Assembly (NCBI RefSeq): GCF_029051725.1 | Contig: NZ_JAACFU010000003.1 | Span: forward strand, 558,001 to 622,000 | Direction: 5' to 3' | Source: Bradyrhizobium sp. CSS354 | GTDB lineage: Bacteria; Pseudomonadota; Alphaproteobacteria; Rhizobiales; Xanthobacteraceae | DNA: 64,000 nt | Shown: positions 19,733 through 28,308 of the stretch, piece by piece | How the letters are laid out: every line of letters starts with the position of its first letter | Position numbering within the stretch: position 1 is the stretch's first letter | The notes under the pieces: model-generated | Seen by the model: only the letters and a program-made list of their open reading frames with translations | What the model was told of the DNA's origin: nothing | Database searches by the model: none | Made by a program: the position numbers and the translations under genes

Positions 19733-20827
19733 ATGCACCTCTCGCCGACGCTCGCCTGGCTTGTCGATGCCGCCGCCGATAGCGCCGGGGCCGACCGCCT
19801 GCTCGCGGACCTCGGCGCGCATCTGGTCGCCGACGGCGTGCCGCTTGCGGCAGGCAGCCTGACCCTGGAGGTGCCGCATCCGTTGATCGCGAAGCGGACC
19901 TGGTTGTGGCGCGCGGAGAACGGCCGGGTGATCGAAGCGCTCGGCTTCGCACCAGGCGGCCTCGCGCCCGACCTACCCAACGATGCCGGCCGCCGCTGGC
20001 TGCGCGACATCGCGGACGGCGAGGTGCACGAAGACGCGGTCGGACAGCCCGACGGGCCGTTGCTCGGCTGGATCGGGCCGCGCCCGTTCACCGCGGACGA
20101 GACCGAGCAATTGCGCCAGGCCGCGCGTTTTGCCGCGACACCTCTTGCGGTGCTTGCCGCGCGTGCAACGTTGCGCGCGACCTTGGATGCTTATCTCGGC
20201 AAGCGCAGCGCGGAGCGGGTGCTGGCGGCACCGCTGCGGCGCGATCTCGGCGAGACCATACAGGCCGCGCTGCTCTATGCCGATCTGCGCAACTTCACGC
20301 TCCTGTCGGAAGCCAATCCGCCTGCCGACGTCATCGCGGCTCTCGATGCCTGGTTCGATCGCATCGCCGGCGCGGTTCACGCCTTCGGCGGCGAGGTGCT
20401 GAAATTCATCGGCGACGGCGTGCTCGCCATCTTTCCGGTGGTCGGGACGTCACCGCGCCAAGCGTGCGATGCAGCTCTGCGTGCCGCGAGCGCAGCCGAA
20501 GCCGGGATGGCGTATCTCAACGCGGAGCGCCGTTCCCAGGGATTGCCGCCGCTCGCGTTCGGGGCGGCGCTGCATCTCGGCGAGATGTTGTGGGGTAATA
20601 TCGGTGCCGCCAACCGGCTCGATTTCACGGCAATCGGTCCCGCCGTCAATCTCGCCAGCCGGCTCGAAGGATTGTGCAAGCCGCTCGAAAAGACCGTGCT
20701 GGTGTCGGGCGCGCTCGCCGCCGAAACCGACATGCCTCTGATCGCGCTCGGATCGCATTCGCTGCGCGGCATCGCCGCGCCATGCGAGGTGTTTGCGCTG
20801 CCAGAGACGCAAGCTGGGATATCGTAG
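19733..20827 (+). CDS. Class III adenylate/guanylate cyclase
   Basis: 364 residues. About 175 N-terminal residues form an unassigned, probably sensory region, followed by a class III catalytic domain: YADLRNFTLLSE (first metal Asp), GEVLKFIGDGVLAIFPV (second metal Asp), and IGPAVNLASRLEG with the transition-state Asn/Arg pair. It should make cAMP from ATP in the cytosol; the specificity residues cannot be fixed by eye. I chose the ATG at 19733; an in-frame start at 19655 overlaps the divergent promoter. A palindromic element begins at its stop codon. Confidence 0.9.
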   Translation: MHLSPTLAWLVDAAADSAGADRLLADLGAHLVADGVPLAAGSLTLEVPHPLIAKRTWLWRAENGRVIEALGFAPGGLAPDLPNDAGRRWLRDIADGEVHEDAVGQPDGPLLGWIGPRPFTADETEQLRQAARFAATPLAVLAARATLRATLDAYLGKRSAERVLAAPLRRDLGETIQAALLYADLRNFTLLSEANPPADVIAALDAWFDRIAGAVHAFGGEVLKFIGDGVLAIFPVVGTSPRQACDAALRAASAAEAGMAYLNAERRSQGLPPLAFGAALHLGEMLWGNIGAANRLDFTAIGPAVNLASRLEGLCKPLEKTVLVSGALAAETDMPLIALGSHSLRGIAAPCEVFALPETQAGIS

Positions 20828-20897
20828 CCCGCATGAGCGTAGCGACATGCGGGATCGCAGCAGTAGTCCCGGATACCGCTTCGCTCATCCGGGCTAC
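20824..20897. repeat. Palindromic intergenic element, GTAGCCCG class
   Basis: The ends are GTAGCCCGCATGAGCG and CGCTCATCCGGGCTAC. The left arm includes the last bases of the cyclase gene, including its TAG. It lies between the convergent cyclase and EVE genes. The same class occurs at 30341. Confidence 0.75.
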
Positions 20898-20908
20898 AGC
20901 ACCTAAGC

Positions 20909-21328
20909 CTACATGCCGCCCATCTTGCAGACGAGCTTCCATTCCTCGGCCGTCACCGGCTGCACCGAGAGGCGCGAATATTTCACCAGCGCCATGTCGG
21001 CGAGCTTCTTCTCGGCCTTGATCGCGGCCATCGTTACCGGAATCTTCAACGGCTTGTCGGCCTTGATGTCGACGCAGACGAATTTTTCGGTCTTGTCGGT
21101 CGGATCGGGGTAGGCTTCCTTGACGATCTCCGCGATGCCGACGATCTCCTTGCCCTCGTTGGAATGATAGAAGAACGCCTTGTCGCCCTTCTTCATGGCG
21201 ACGAGATTCTGGCGCGCGGTGTAATTGCGTACGCCGGTCCAGGCTTCGCCCTTGGCGCCTTTCGCCACCTGCTGGTCCCAGGACCACACCGATGGTTCGG
21301 ATTTCACCAGCCAGTACGCCATGTTCAT
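20909..21328 (-). CDS. EVE domain protein
   Basis: 139 residues covering a whole EVE domain: [50 protein letters not shown] and the closing [15 protein letters not shown] is a PUA/YTH-superfamily fold thought to bind modified bases in RNA or DNA. Its ATG overlaps the gpsA stop (ATGA), and a second in-frame ATG follows two codons later. It is the last gene of the tsaD-gpsA-EVE unit. Confidence 0.93.
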   Translation of the reverse strand: MNMAYWLVKSEPSVWSWDQQVAKGAKGEAWTGVRNYTARQNLVAMKKGDKAFFYHSNEGKEIVGIAEIVKEAYPDPTDKTEKFVCVDIKADKPLKIPVTMAAIKAEKKLADMALVKYSRLSVQPVTAEEWKLVCKMGGM

Positions 21329-22305
21329 TCCTCTGCCTTGAAAGGTCGCGTCATGAGCCCCGAGATCGCGGCGTCGATCGTGCTTCTGCCGGTCAGGATC
21401 GATGCGACGGCTTCCGATACCGGCATTTCGATGTTTTGCGAAGCCGCGAGCTCGATCAGGACCGGCGCGGTGAATTCGCCTTCGGCAAGCTTGCCGGCGG
21501 GCGGCTGCTCGCTGCGGCCAAGCGCCAGGCCGAGCGCGAAATTGCGCGATTGTGGGCTCGAGCAGGTCAGGATCAGATCGCCGAGGCCCGACAAGCCCGT
21601 GAGTGTTTCGCTGCGTGCGCCGAGCGCGCGGCCGAGGCGTGTCAGCTCGGCAAAGGCGCGGGTGGTGAGTGCGGCCTGGGCGGAAGCGCCGAGCTTGCGC
21701 CCGACCGCGATGCCGACCGCGATCGCCAGCACGTTCTTGGCGGCGCCGCCGATCTCGACGCCGCGGACATCGGTGGAGTGATAGGGCCGGAAGGTCGTCG
21801 AGCCCAGCGCCTGCACCAGGCTATTGGCCAGCGCTTCCTCCCTCGCCGCCAGCGTGACCGCAGTCGGCAGGCCGCGCGCGACATCGTCGGCAAAGCTTGG
21901 ACCCGACAGGATCGCCGGCACCGCGTGCGACGCAGCCTCCGCAATCACGTCGGTCATGAACTTGTGGGTGCCGTGCTCGATGCCTTTGGCGCAGGCAATG
22001 ATCGGCACCGGCTTTTCCAGATGCGAGGCGAGCATGTTGACAGCACCGCGCAGATGCTGCGCGGGCACTGCGATCAGCAGCATGTCCGCGCGCGCGGCGA
22101 GGGCCAGATCGCTCGTGACGATGATGTCCGGCGCAAGCCGCACGCCGGGCAGTCGCGGATTGTCGCGGCTCGATGCGATCCGCGTCGCGTGCTCGGGATT
22201 GCGCGCCCACAGCGTCACGTTTCGTCCGGCCCGCGCCGCCACCATCGCCAGCGCCGTACCCCAGGCGCCCGCACCGATCACCGCGACCGATGGGAATGCT
22301 GTCAT
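21325..22305 (-). CDS. gpsA: NAD(P)H-dependent glycerol-3-phosphate dehydrogenase
   Basis: 326 residues. The nucleotide-binding motif [12 protein letters not shown] is at the N-terminus, KGIEHG and [19 protein letters not shown] are the typical substrate-domain signatures, and [11 protein letters not shown] comes from the helical C-terminal domain. It reduces dihydroxyacetone phosphate to sn-glycerol 3-phosphate for phospholipid synthesis. It starts 2 bases after the tsaD stop (TAG CA ATG) and overlaps the EVE start by 4 bases, so the three genes are surely cotranscribed. Confidence 0.96.
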   Translation of the reverse strand: MTAFPSVAVIGAGAWGTALAMVAARAGRNVTLWARNPEHATRIASSRDNPRLPGVRLAPDIIVTSDLALAARADMLLIAVPAQHLRGAVNMLASHLEKPVPIIACAKGIEHGTHKFMTDVIAEAASHAVPAILSGPSFADDVARGLPTAVTLAAREEALANSLVQALGSTTFRPYHSTDVRGVEIGGAAKNVLAIAVGIAVGRKLGASAQAALTTRAFAELTRLGRALGARSETLTGLSGLGDLILTCSSPQSRNFALGLALGRSEQPPAGKLAEGEFTAPVLIELAASQNIEMPVSEAVASILTGRSTIDAAISGLMTRPFKAEE

Positions 22306-22307
22306 TG

Positions 22308-23381
22308 CTAGAACCCCGCGCGCGTCTTGCCGTATCCGGCCGGTGCCGTCGCGTTCGCATCGAGCAGCCAGCGCGCACGGGGCTGTGCTTCCATCGTGTC
22401 GGTCATGCCGAGTGCGAGACGTTCGGCGCCGGCCCAGGCGATCATCGCGCCGTTGTCGGTGCAGAGCGCCGGCGGCGGCATGATCAATTGTGTTCCGGCC
22501 TTTCTCGCAACGTCATGCAGCGCGCCGCGGATCGCCTGATTGGCGGCGACGCCGCCGGCCGCCACCAGCGCACGCGGCGCACCGAACTGCTCGCGGAAAA
22601 GTTTCAGACCGACGCTCAACCGGTCGGCGGTGGAGTCGAGCACGGCCGCCTGAAAGCTCGCGCAGAGATCGCTGACGTCCTGCGGCGTGATCTCGGCCAA
22701 CCGGCTCGCTTCGTTGCGCACCGCCGTCTTCAATCCCGACAGCGAGAAGTTGGCGTCGGGGCGTCCCTGCAGCGGCCGCGGAAACGCAAATCGCGCGGGA
22801 TCGCCGCTGGCTGCCGCGCGCTCGACCTGCGGCCCGCCCGGATAGGGAAGTCCCAGCATTTTCGCGACCTTGTCGAAGGCCTCGCCGATCGCATCGTCGA
22901 CGGTGGTGCCGAGGCGCACATACTGACCAACGCCGGTAACGGCGACGATCTGGGTATGGCCGCCCGAGGCGAGAAACAGGCAATAGGGAAATTCGAGTGC
23001 GTCGGTCAGGCGCGGCGTCAGCGCATGCGCTTCCAGATGGTTCACCGCGACCAGCGGTGTGTCGTGCACCATCGCGATCGCCTTCGCGGTGGTGAGCCCG
23101 ACGATGACGCCGCCGATCAGTCCCGGGCCCGCGGCGGCCGCGACACCGTCGAGCTGGGCGAAGTCGATGCCGGCCTCAGTCATGGCGCGGTCGATGATGC
23201 CGTCGAGCAGGTCGACATGGGCGCGGGCCGCGATCTCCGGTACGACGCCGCCGAAACGGGCATGCTCCTCGACCTGCGACCACACGATATTGGACAGGAT
23301 CTTGCCGCTGCCGTCAGGAGCACGCTCGATCACCGCCGCGGCGGTCTCGTCGCAGGTGGTTTCGATGCCCAGTACCAGCAT
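22308..23381 (-). CDS. tsaD: tRNA N6-threonylcarbamoyladenosine transferase subunit TsaD
   Basis: 357 residues. The N-terminal [15 protein letters not shown] is the Kae1/TsaD ASKHA phosphate motif, [13 protein letters not shown] holds the two metal His residues, and [13 protein letters not shown] is the second nucleotide motif. It transfers threonylcarbamoyl to A37 of ANN-decoding tRNAs with TsaB/TsaE, which are not in the window. The ATG at 23381 gives the conserved N-terminus; a 34-residue upstream extension is spurious. It heads the tsaD-gpsA-EVE operon and is divergent from hemD. Confidence 0.97.
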   Translation of the reverse strand: MLVLGIETTCDETAAAVIERAPDGSGKILSNIVWSQVEEHARFGGVVPEIAARAHVDLLDGIIDRAMTEAGIDFAQLDGVAAAAGPGLIGGVIVGLTTAKAIAMVHDTPLVAVNHLEAHALTPRLTDALEFPYCLFLASGGHTQIVAVTGVGQYVRLGTTVDDAIGEAFDKVAKMLGLPYPGGPQVERAAASGDPARFAFPRPLQGRPDANFSLSGLKTAVRNEASRLAEITPQDVSDLCASFQAAVLDSTADRLSVGLKLFREQFGAPRALVAAGGVAANQAIRGALHDVARKAGTQLIMPPPALCTDNGAMIAWAGAERLALGMTDTMEAQPRARWLLDANATAPAGYGKTRAGF

Positions 23382-23544
23382 TGGCGAATTGTTATCCAAT
23401 TTGCGCCCTTCTCGCCCCCTTGCGCTCATCCGCAAAGCAGAGTTCTGGTACGTCCGGTAGCATTCCGGGGTCGGCCAACGCAATCGTCACGCGCGGCCGT
23501 CCCTCGTCAAAGCGCCACCGCCACGTGGTTCGGGAACACAAGCG

Positions 23545-24291
23545 ATGTCCATTCTTGTCACACGGCCGCATCCCGACAATGAGGCGACGTCGGAAAATCT
23601 GCGTGCACGGGGTCATGTGGTGCTGCTCGCGCCGGTGCTCAAGTGCGAGCCGGTCGCCTTCCATGACGAGAGTGAAACGAGCTACAGCGCCGTCATTGTC
23701 ACGTCGGCCAATGCGATTCGTGGTGTCGCGCCGCAATTGCAGGAGCTTGGTCTCCTGGAACTGCCGCTGTTCGCGGTCGGCGAGCACACCGCCGCCGCGG
23801 CGCGCGATGCCGGCTTTGCCGAGGTGGTCGTCGCCGCCGGCGATGCCGCGGCCTTGCGCGACAAGGTGATACAGAGCGCGCGCGACAAGCGGCTCAACAA
23901 GAAGAGCACGTTGCTCTATCTCGCGGGCGCGGATCTGTCGCGCGACCTCGGCGGTGAGCTGGGCGCTGAAGGCTTCAACGTCGTCACGCAGACGACTTAT
24001 CGCATGGCGCCGGTCAAGCTGTTGCCGCGTGATGTCTGTGAGGGCTTTGCCGCCCATGGGATCGAGGCGGTGCTGCATTACTCCAGGCGCAGCGCGCGGG
24101 CTTTCCTAGAGGCCGCGCAGGACGAAGGCGTCGAAATCTCAGCCTTGGCGATCCCGCAATGCTGCCTGTCCGAGACCGTCGCCGGCGTTCTGCGCGAGGC
24201 CGGTGCCGCGCAGGTTCTGGTGGCCGCGACGCCGGACGAAAATGCCTTATTTGACACCTTGGAGCGTGCTTTGCGTACCCGTTTGGCGTAA
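23545..24291 (+). CDS. hemD: Uroporphyrinogen-III synthase
   Basis: 248 residues with two-lobed HemD architecture: MSILVTRPHPDNEATSENLRARG at the start, VIVTSANAIRGV, LPLFAVGEHTAAAAR, and the VLHYSRRSARAFLEA segment in the second lobe. Sequence conservation in this family is low, but the order with the mitofilin-like and hemY genes supports the call. It cyclises hydroxymethylbilane to uroporphyrinogen III. The ATG at 23545 lies 163 bases from the divergent tsaD start; hemC is not adjacent. Confidence 0.9.
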   Translation: MSILVTRPHPDNEATSENLRARGHVVLLAPVLKCEPVAFHDESETSYSAVIVTSANAIRGVAPQLQELGLLELPLFAVGEHTAAAARDAGFAEVVVAAGDAAALRDKVIQSARDKRLNKKSTLLYLAGADLSRDLGGELGAEGFNVVTQTTYRMAPVKLLPRDVCEGFAAHGIEAVLHYSRRSARAFLEAAQDEGVEISALAIPQCCLSETVAGVLREAGAAQVLVAATPDENALFDTLERALRTRLA

Positions 24292-24360
24292 GAGGTCGGG
24301 CCGAATCCGACGCAATCGGATCCGTTCGTTCAGGGCAGGTAAGTGTGAGGAACCGTCACG

Positions 24361-25608
24361 ATGGCCGACGACAAGCCTGAAGACGCAGGATTGGCTCCCG
24401 AGTCCGGCCGTGCCAGGCGCACCCCGCCCACCATCGACCTCGAGGCAACCGAAGTCTCGACCCAGCCGCAGGAGGTGGCGGGCGCGCCTGAGACTGAGGC
24501 AGCGACCGAACAGGCCGTGCATGAGCAAGCCAAATCTGAAGAGGGCAAGTCTGAAGAGGGCAACTCCGAACAGGCCAATGCCGAGCCGCAGCCCGAACCT
24601 GCCGAGGAAGAATCTTCCGTTGCGGCCGCGTCGGTATCGCCCTCGATTTCACCCTGGATTATCGCTCCGTTCTCCGGCGCCGTCGCAGCCGCCATTGTGA
24701 TCGCGGTGGGCTGGATGCTGGGCTGGCCTGCCGTGCAGGCGCCGCCGGCTGCTCCGCAAGTGACGGGCGCAACCGTCGAGGCGCTGAGCGGGCGCGTGGC
24801 CGCAGTCGAAGCCAAGGCGGGCAAGCCTGCCGCCGATCCGGCCATGGTGGCGCGGATCGACGCGCTGGAGAAATCCGCAACGAGCCTGCGCGGCGACATC
24901 GCCAATTTGCGCGCACAGTCCGACAAGACCGCGAGTGCCATGAACGACGCGAAATCCGCGCCGAGTGCCGCCGCGCCCGATCTTGCCGCTCTCAACGACC
25001 GCCTCGCGCAGCTTGAGCGCGCCAGCAAGACCGAACGTGCCGAACTTGCGCAGCAGAGCGAGAAGATCGCCGACGCCAAGGCGATGGACGACAAGCCGCT
25101 GCGCCACGTCGTGGCGGCGGCCCTGCTCGACGTCGCTGTTCGCCACGGCGACGCCTACGAATCCCAGCTCGCCGCGGCGCGGTCGCTGGCAACGAAGCCG
25201 GATATGCTGAAGCCGCTCGACACCTTTGCATCGTCGGGCATTCCGACGCCGGTCACGTTGAGTCGTGAGCTCCTCAACATCGTGCCAAAACTGTCGCCGC
25301 CGGCGGAAGCCCCGGCCAGCGGCACCGGCATCGTCGAGCGCCTTCAGGCGGGGGCGTCAAAACTCGTCCGCATCGAGCGTACCGACGGGGTCGGCAACGA
25401 TCGCGGCGCCATCGTCGCGCGGGTGACGGCGGCTGCGTTGCGCAACGATTTCGTCGAGGCACGGCGCGAGTTGAAGACGCTGCCCGAGGCCGATCGTGCA
25501 CCGGCACAAGCCTGGCTCGACAAGGCCGATGCCCGTGACGCGGCGCTCGCCGCCTCACGCAAATTCGCCGACGGCGCCATGGCGGATCTCGTCAAGCCTG
25601 GTCAATAA
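24361..25608 (+). CDS. Mitofilin/Mic60-like inner-membrane protein (COG4223)
   Basis: 415 residues: a long acidic, Pro/Glu-rich N-terminal tail, with a short EEGKSEEGNSEQ repeat at residues 60-71; one membrane helix at about 99-122; a predicted coiled coil from about 135 to 240; and a C-terminal domain (about 250-415) matching the alphaproteobacterial mitofilin signature region. Bacterial Mic60 homologues shape intracytoplasmic membranes in species that have them. It lies between hemD and hemY with gaps of 69 and 36 bases, and GAGGA precedes its ATG. Confidence 0.85.
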   Translation: MADDKPEDAGLAPESGRARRTPPTIDLEATEVSTQPQEVAGAPETEAATEQAVHEQAKSEEGKSEEGNSEQANAEPQPEPAEEESSVAAASVSPSISPWIIAPFSGAVAAAIVIAVGWMLGWPAVQAPPAAPQVTGATVEALSGRVAAVEAKAGKPAADPAMVARIDALEKSATSLRGDIANLRAQSDKTASAMNDAKSAPSAAAPDLAALNDRLAQLERASKTERAELAQQSEKIADAKAMDDKPLRHVVAAALLDVAVRHGDAYESQLAAARSLATKPDMLKPLDTFASSGIPTPVTLSRELLNIVPKLSPPAEAPASGTGIVERLQAGASKLVRIERTDGVGNDRGAIVARVTAAALRNDFVEARRELKTLPEADRAPAQAWLDKADARDAALAASRKFADGAMADLVKPGQ

Positions 25609-25644
25609 AGGTTCGCGCAACAATCAGCGCGTATAGGGATCGTC

Positions 25645-27444
25645 ATGCTTCGCATCGTCCTCTTCCTCGTCTTGATCGCGCTGGCGGCGGCCGGCGCGGC
25701 CTGGGTTGCCGACCAGCCCGGCGATCTCGTCCTGACCGCAGGCAGTTTCCGCGCCACAACGACGCTTCCCCGATTCGTGTTCTTGCTTGGCCTCTTTGCC
25801 GCGGCAGTCGTGCTGGTCTGGAGCCTGCTGACGATGGCCTGGCGCGCTCCGGGGCGTCTGCGCCGCCGCCGTCACGACAAGCGTCACGCGCGCGGCCGCC
25901 ACGCCATCACCCACGGCCTGCTTGCGATCGGCCATGGCGACACCGCGCTTGCCCGTCGTCACGCTGATACAGCGCGGCGGCTGGCCGCAAACGATCCGCT
26001 CGCGCTTCTCTTGCATGCGCAATCGGCGCAGCTCGAGGGCAATCGCGACGAGGCCCAGCGCGTCTTCCGTGCCATGGCCGAGCGCGAGGACACGCGCCTG
26101 CTCGGCCTGCGCGGCCTGTTCATCGAGGCGCAGCGCGCCGACGATGCGGTCGGCGCGGTGATGATCGCCGAGGAAGCGATCAAGCTGTCGCCGTCCTCGA
26201 CCTGGGCGTCGCATGCGGTGCTCGGCTTCCGTTGCGCGCGCGGCGACTGGAGTGGCGCGCTCGCGATCCTCGATTCGAATCTGTCCGCGGGCCTGATCGA
26301 CAAGCAGGCCTATCGCCGCCAGCGCGGCGTGCTGCTCGCCGCCCGCGCGCTGGAATTGGAAACGATGGACCGCGACGTCGCGCGCGAGAGCGTGATGCAG
26401 GCGGTCAAGCTCGCGCCGACCCTGGTTCCCGCCGCGGTGCTCGCTGCAAAATTCGAGAGCGAGGCGCATCAGGTGCGCCGCGCCATGAAGCTGGTGGAAA
26501 CCGCTTGGCTCGCCAATCCGCATCCTGATCTCGCCGATGCCTATGCGCATGTGAAGCTCGGCGATTCCGCGCGGCAGCGCTTGCAGCGGGTCGAGACGCT
26601 TGCGGCCAAGATTCCTGCCGACAAGGCTGGTTATGTCGAGGGCCAGCTGGCGATCGCGCGCGCCGCGATCGATGCGTCCGAGTTCGCCCGTGCGCGCGCG
26701 GTGCTGTCGCCTTATGTCAACGATCCGACCCAGCGCGTGGCGCTGCTGATGGCCGAGATCGAACGTACCGAGCATGGTGACGGCGGCCGGGCCCGTGCCT
26801 GGACCTTGCGCGCGGTGCGCGCCCGCCATGATCCGGCCTGGACCGCGGACGGTTATGTCAGCGACCGCTGGCGTCCGGTCTCCCCGGTCACCGGCCGCCT
26901 CGACGCGTTCCAGTGGCAAACACCGGTCGCGAGTCTTCCTTCCGAAAAGGGCGCCATGATCGAATCCTCAGCCTTCGAGGAAGCCATGCTGGCGGCCCCG
27001 CCGCCGAAGCGGGTGACGGCGGCCCCGAGCGAAAGCTTGGCGGAACCGGCTGTCATCGCGCCGGATCCGGTGCCTGCCCCGCAGGACAATTCGCCGCCCC
27101 TCGAGGCCAAGGAAATCTCAAAGGAGGCCGTCGAGGAAATCGCCAAAGAAACCGTCAAGGAAGAGCCGGTGGTCCCGCCAGCCGAGCCGGTCAAACCGGT
27201 CCCTGAGATCGCCGAATCATCGCCGGCGGCGGCAACGCCGGTCTTCAGGACCCGCGCCGACCTCGGCAAGCCTGCACCAGCGCCTATCCCCGCTGTCATC
27301 CCGATCGTCCGTGCCCCGGATGATCCCGGGATCGACGACGAGGGGCCGAGCGATGAATTTACGGAACAAATCGGCACGCCCAGGGACCATGCAAAGGCCC
27401 AGGCCGGCGGCTGGCGCGGATTCTGGTCTCGCTGGGGCGGGTGA
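25645..27444 (+). CDS. hemY: HemY-type TPR membrane protein of haem operon
   Basis: 599 residues. Two N-terminal membrane segments (about 3-20 and 42-66) precede the HemY_N pattern ADQPGDLVLTAGSFRATTTLPRF-like region and a series of TPR-like helices to about residue 420. The last 150 residues are Pro/Glu/Lys-rich and look disordered, ending in GGWRGFWSRWGG. This is the TPR HemY family, not protoporphyrinogen oxidase; its exact role is unclear. It follows the mitofilin-like gene by 36 bases. Confidence 0.9.
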   Translation: MLRIVLFLVLIALAAAGAAWVADQPGDLVLTAGSFRATTTLPRFVFLLGLFAAAVVLVWSLLTMAWRAPGRLRRRRHDKRHARGRHAITHGLLAIGHGDTALARRHADTARRLAANDPLALLLHAQSAQLEGNRDEAQRVFRAMAEREDTRLLGLRGLFIEAQRADDAVGAVMIAEEAIKLSPSSTWASHAVLGFRCARGDWSGALAILDSNLSAGLIDKQAYRRQRGVLLAARALELETMDRDVARESVMQAVKLAPTLVPAAVLAAKFESEAHQVRRAMKLVETAWLANPHPDLADAYAHVKLGDSARQRLQRVETLAAKIPADKAGYVEGQLAIARAAIDASEFARARAVLSPYVNDPTQRVALLMAEIERTEHGDGGRARAWTLRAVRARHDPAWTADGYVSDRWRPVSPVTGRLDAFQWQTPVASLPSEKGAMIESSAFEEAMLAAPPPKRVTAAPSESLAEPAVIAPDPVPAPQDNSPPLEAKEISKEAVEEIAKETVKEEPVVPPAEPVKPVPEIAESSPAAATPVFRTRADLGKPAPAPIPAVIPIVRAPDDPGIDDEGPSDEFTEQIGTPRDHAKAQAGGWRGFWSRWGG

Positions 27445-27544
27445 GCGGCATTTCGAAGCCGGCTCCACCTTGCCAATTCGGGCCCCGCCCGATATCAGGA
27501 GCGCGCGTAACGGGACCGGCCTCGCGCGGGCCCCGGCAGGGTTC

Positions 27545-27620
27545 GCCGCAATAGCTCAGTTGGTAGAGCACGTCATTCGTAATGACGGGGTCGGGGGTTC
27601 GAATCCCTCTTGCGGCACCA
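27545..27620 (+). tRNA. tRNA-Thr (anticodon CGT)
   Basis: A full 76-base cloverleaf: acceptor GCCGCAA/TTGCGGC, D stem GCTC/GAGC, anticodon stem CGTCA/TGACG with loop TTCGTAA (anticodon CGT, reads ACG), T stem with one G-T pair and loop TTCGAAT, discriminator A and an encoded CCA. It lies 100 bases after hemY. Confidence 0.97.
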
Positions 27621-27840
27621 GCGCTCACAGCTCATTTGATCCTCGCAAGCCAGGCGTTCTGACCGGCGCATTTGGTCACCATGAGCGCACTGCGCAGACG
27701 GGTCCCGTCGAGCGCAGCCAATGCATCACCGTGCTGGAGAAGGATTCAGTATCGCACGGCAGTCTGAGTGATCGTAATCACATAACCGCGCGATCGGCTC
27801 TCCTAGTGTCCAGCTCACGCCAAACACGGGGAGATTTCAT

Positions 27841-28236
27841 ATGCGCAAGATCATTCTGGTGGCCGCCATGGTGCTGGTCTCTGCATCTGCCCAGGCCGGA
27901 GGCCCGCGCAGCCTGTCGCTGTCCGCGGCGAGCGAGCCGGCTTCGGTTCAGCAAACGGCGCCGGTGCTTGCTGCCGTGCCGACGCAGGTGAGCGAAGCAG
28001 CGCCAGCCGCCGAAGCTCCGAAATATCTCGATCGCCCGCCGGCGGTTTCGCTCACGGCGCCTGCGGCGGCCGTTGCACCCACGACCACACCCACAACCAC
28101 GATGGCCTCAGCGCCCGCCACAACGGCCCAACCCGCTGCGAAGACGACGGCCAAGGCAGACAAGCCGAAGCACAAGCGCAGCTGGACCGAAGGCCGCATC
28201 ATCAGCGAGCTGCATCGTCACGGCATCTACTGGTAA
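27841..28236 (+). CDS. Small exported Ala/Thr/Pro-rich protein
   Basis: 131 residues, family not recognised. A signal peptide is clear (MRKIILVAAMVLVSASAQA, cleavage near residue 19). The middle is low-complexity Ala, Pro and Thr, including a TTTPTTTMASAPATTAQPA run. The C-terminus is different: a basic KPKHKRSWTEGRIISELHRHGIYW tail with aromatic and His residues that looks constrained. The ATG at 27841 has GGGGAG about 8 bases upstream. It converges with the polysaccharide deacetylase gene across a palindromic hairpin. Confidence 0.7.
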   Translation: MRKIILVAAMVLVSASAQAGGPRSLSLSAASEPASVQQTAPVLAAVPTQVSEAAPAAEAPKYLDRPPAVSLTAPAAAVAPTTTPTTTMASAPATTAQPAAKTTAKADKPKHKRSWTEGRIISELHRHGIYW

Positions 28237-28258
28237 GTGCCTGCTCTCAAAAAGCATA

Positions 28259-28279
28259 TGGCCGGGACAAGCCCGGCCA
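28259..28279. repeat. Short hairpin TGGCCGGG/CCCGGCCA
   Basis: An 8-bp perfect stem with the 5-base loop ACAAG sits between the convergent small exported protein and deacetylase genes. The same sequence forms one arm of the element at 61142. It may stop transcription from both sides, although no T run follows. Confidence 0.65.
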
Positions 28280-28308
28280 CGCAAGAGTTTTGGATCGGAC
28301 TGGACGCG

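Noticed and set aside
25624..26919. 431-residue minus-strand frame opposite hemY
   Set aside because: Long frames without stops are common opposite GC-rich genes; the translation is Arg/His-rich and matches no known family.
27359..27628. 89-residue minus-strand frame overlapping tRNA-Thr and the end of hemY
   Set aside because: Its RGIRTPDPVITNDVLYQLSYCG translation is the antisense of the tRNA, a well-known false protein.
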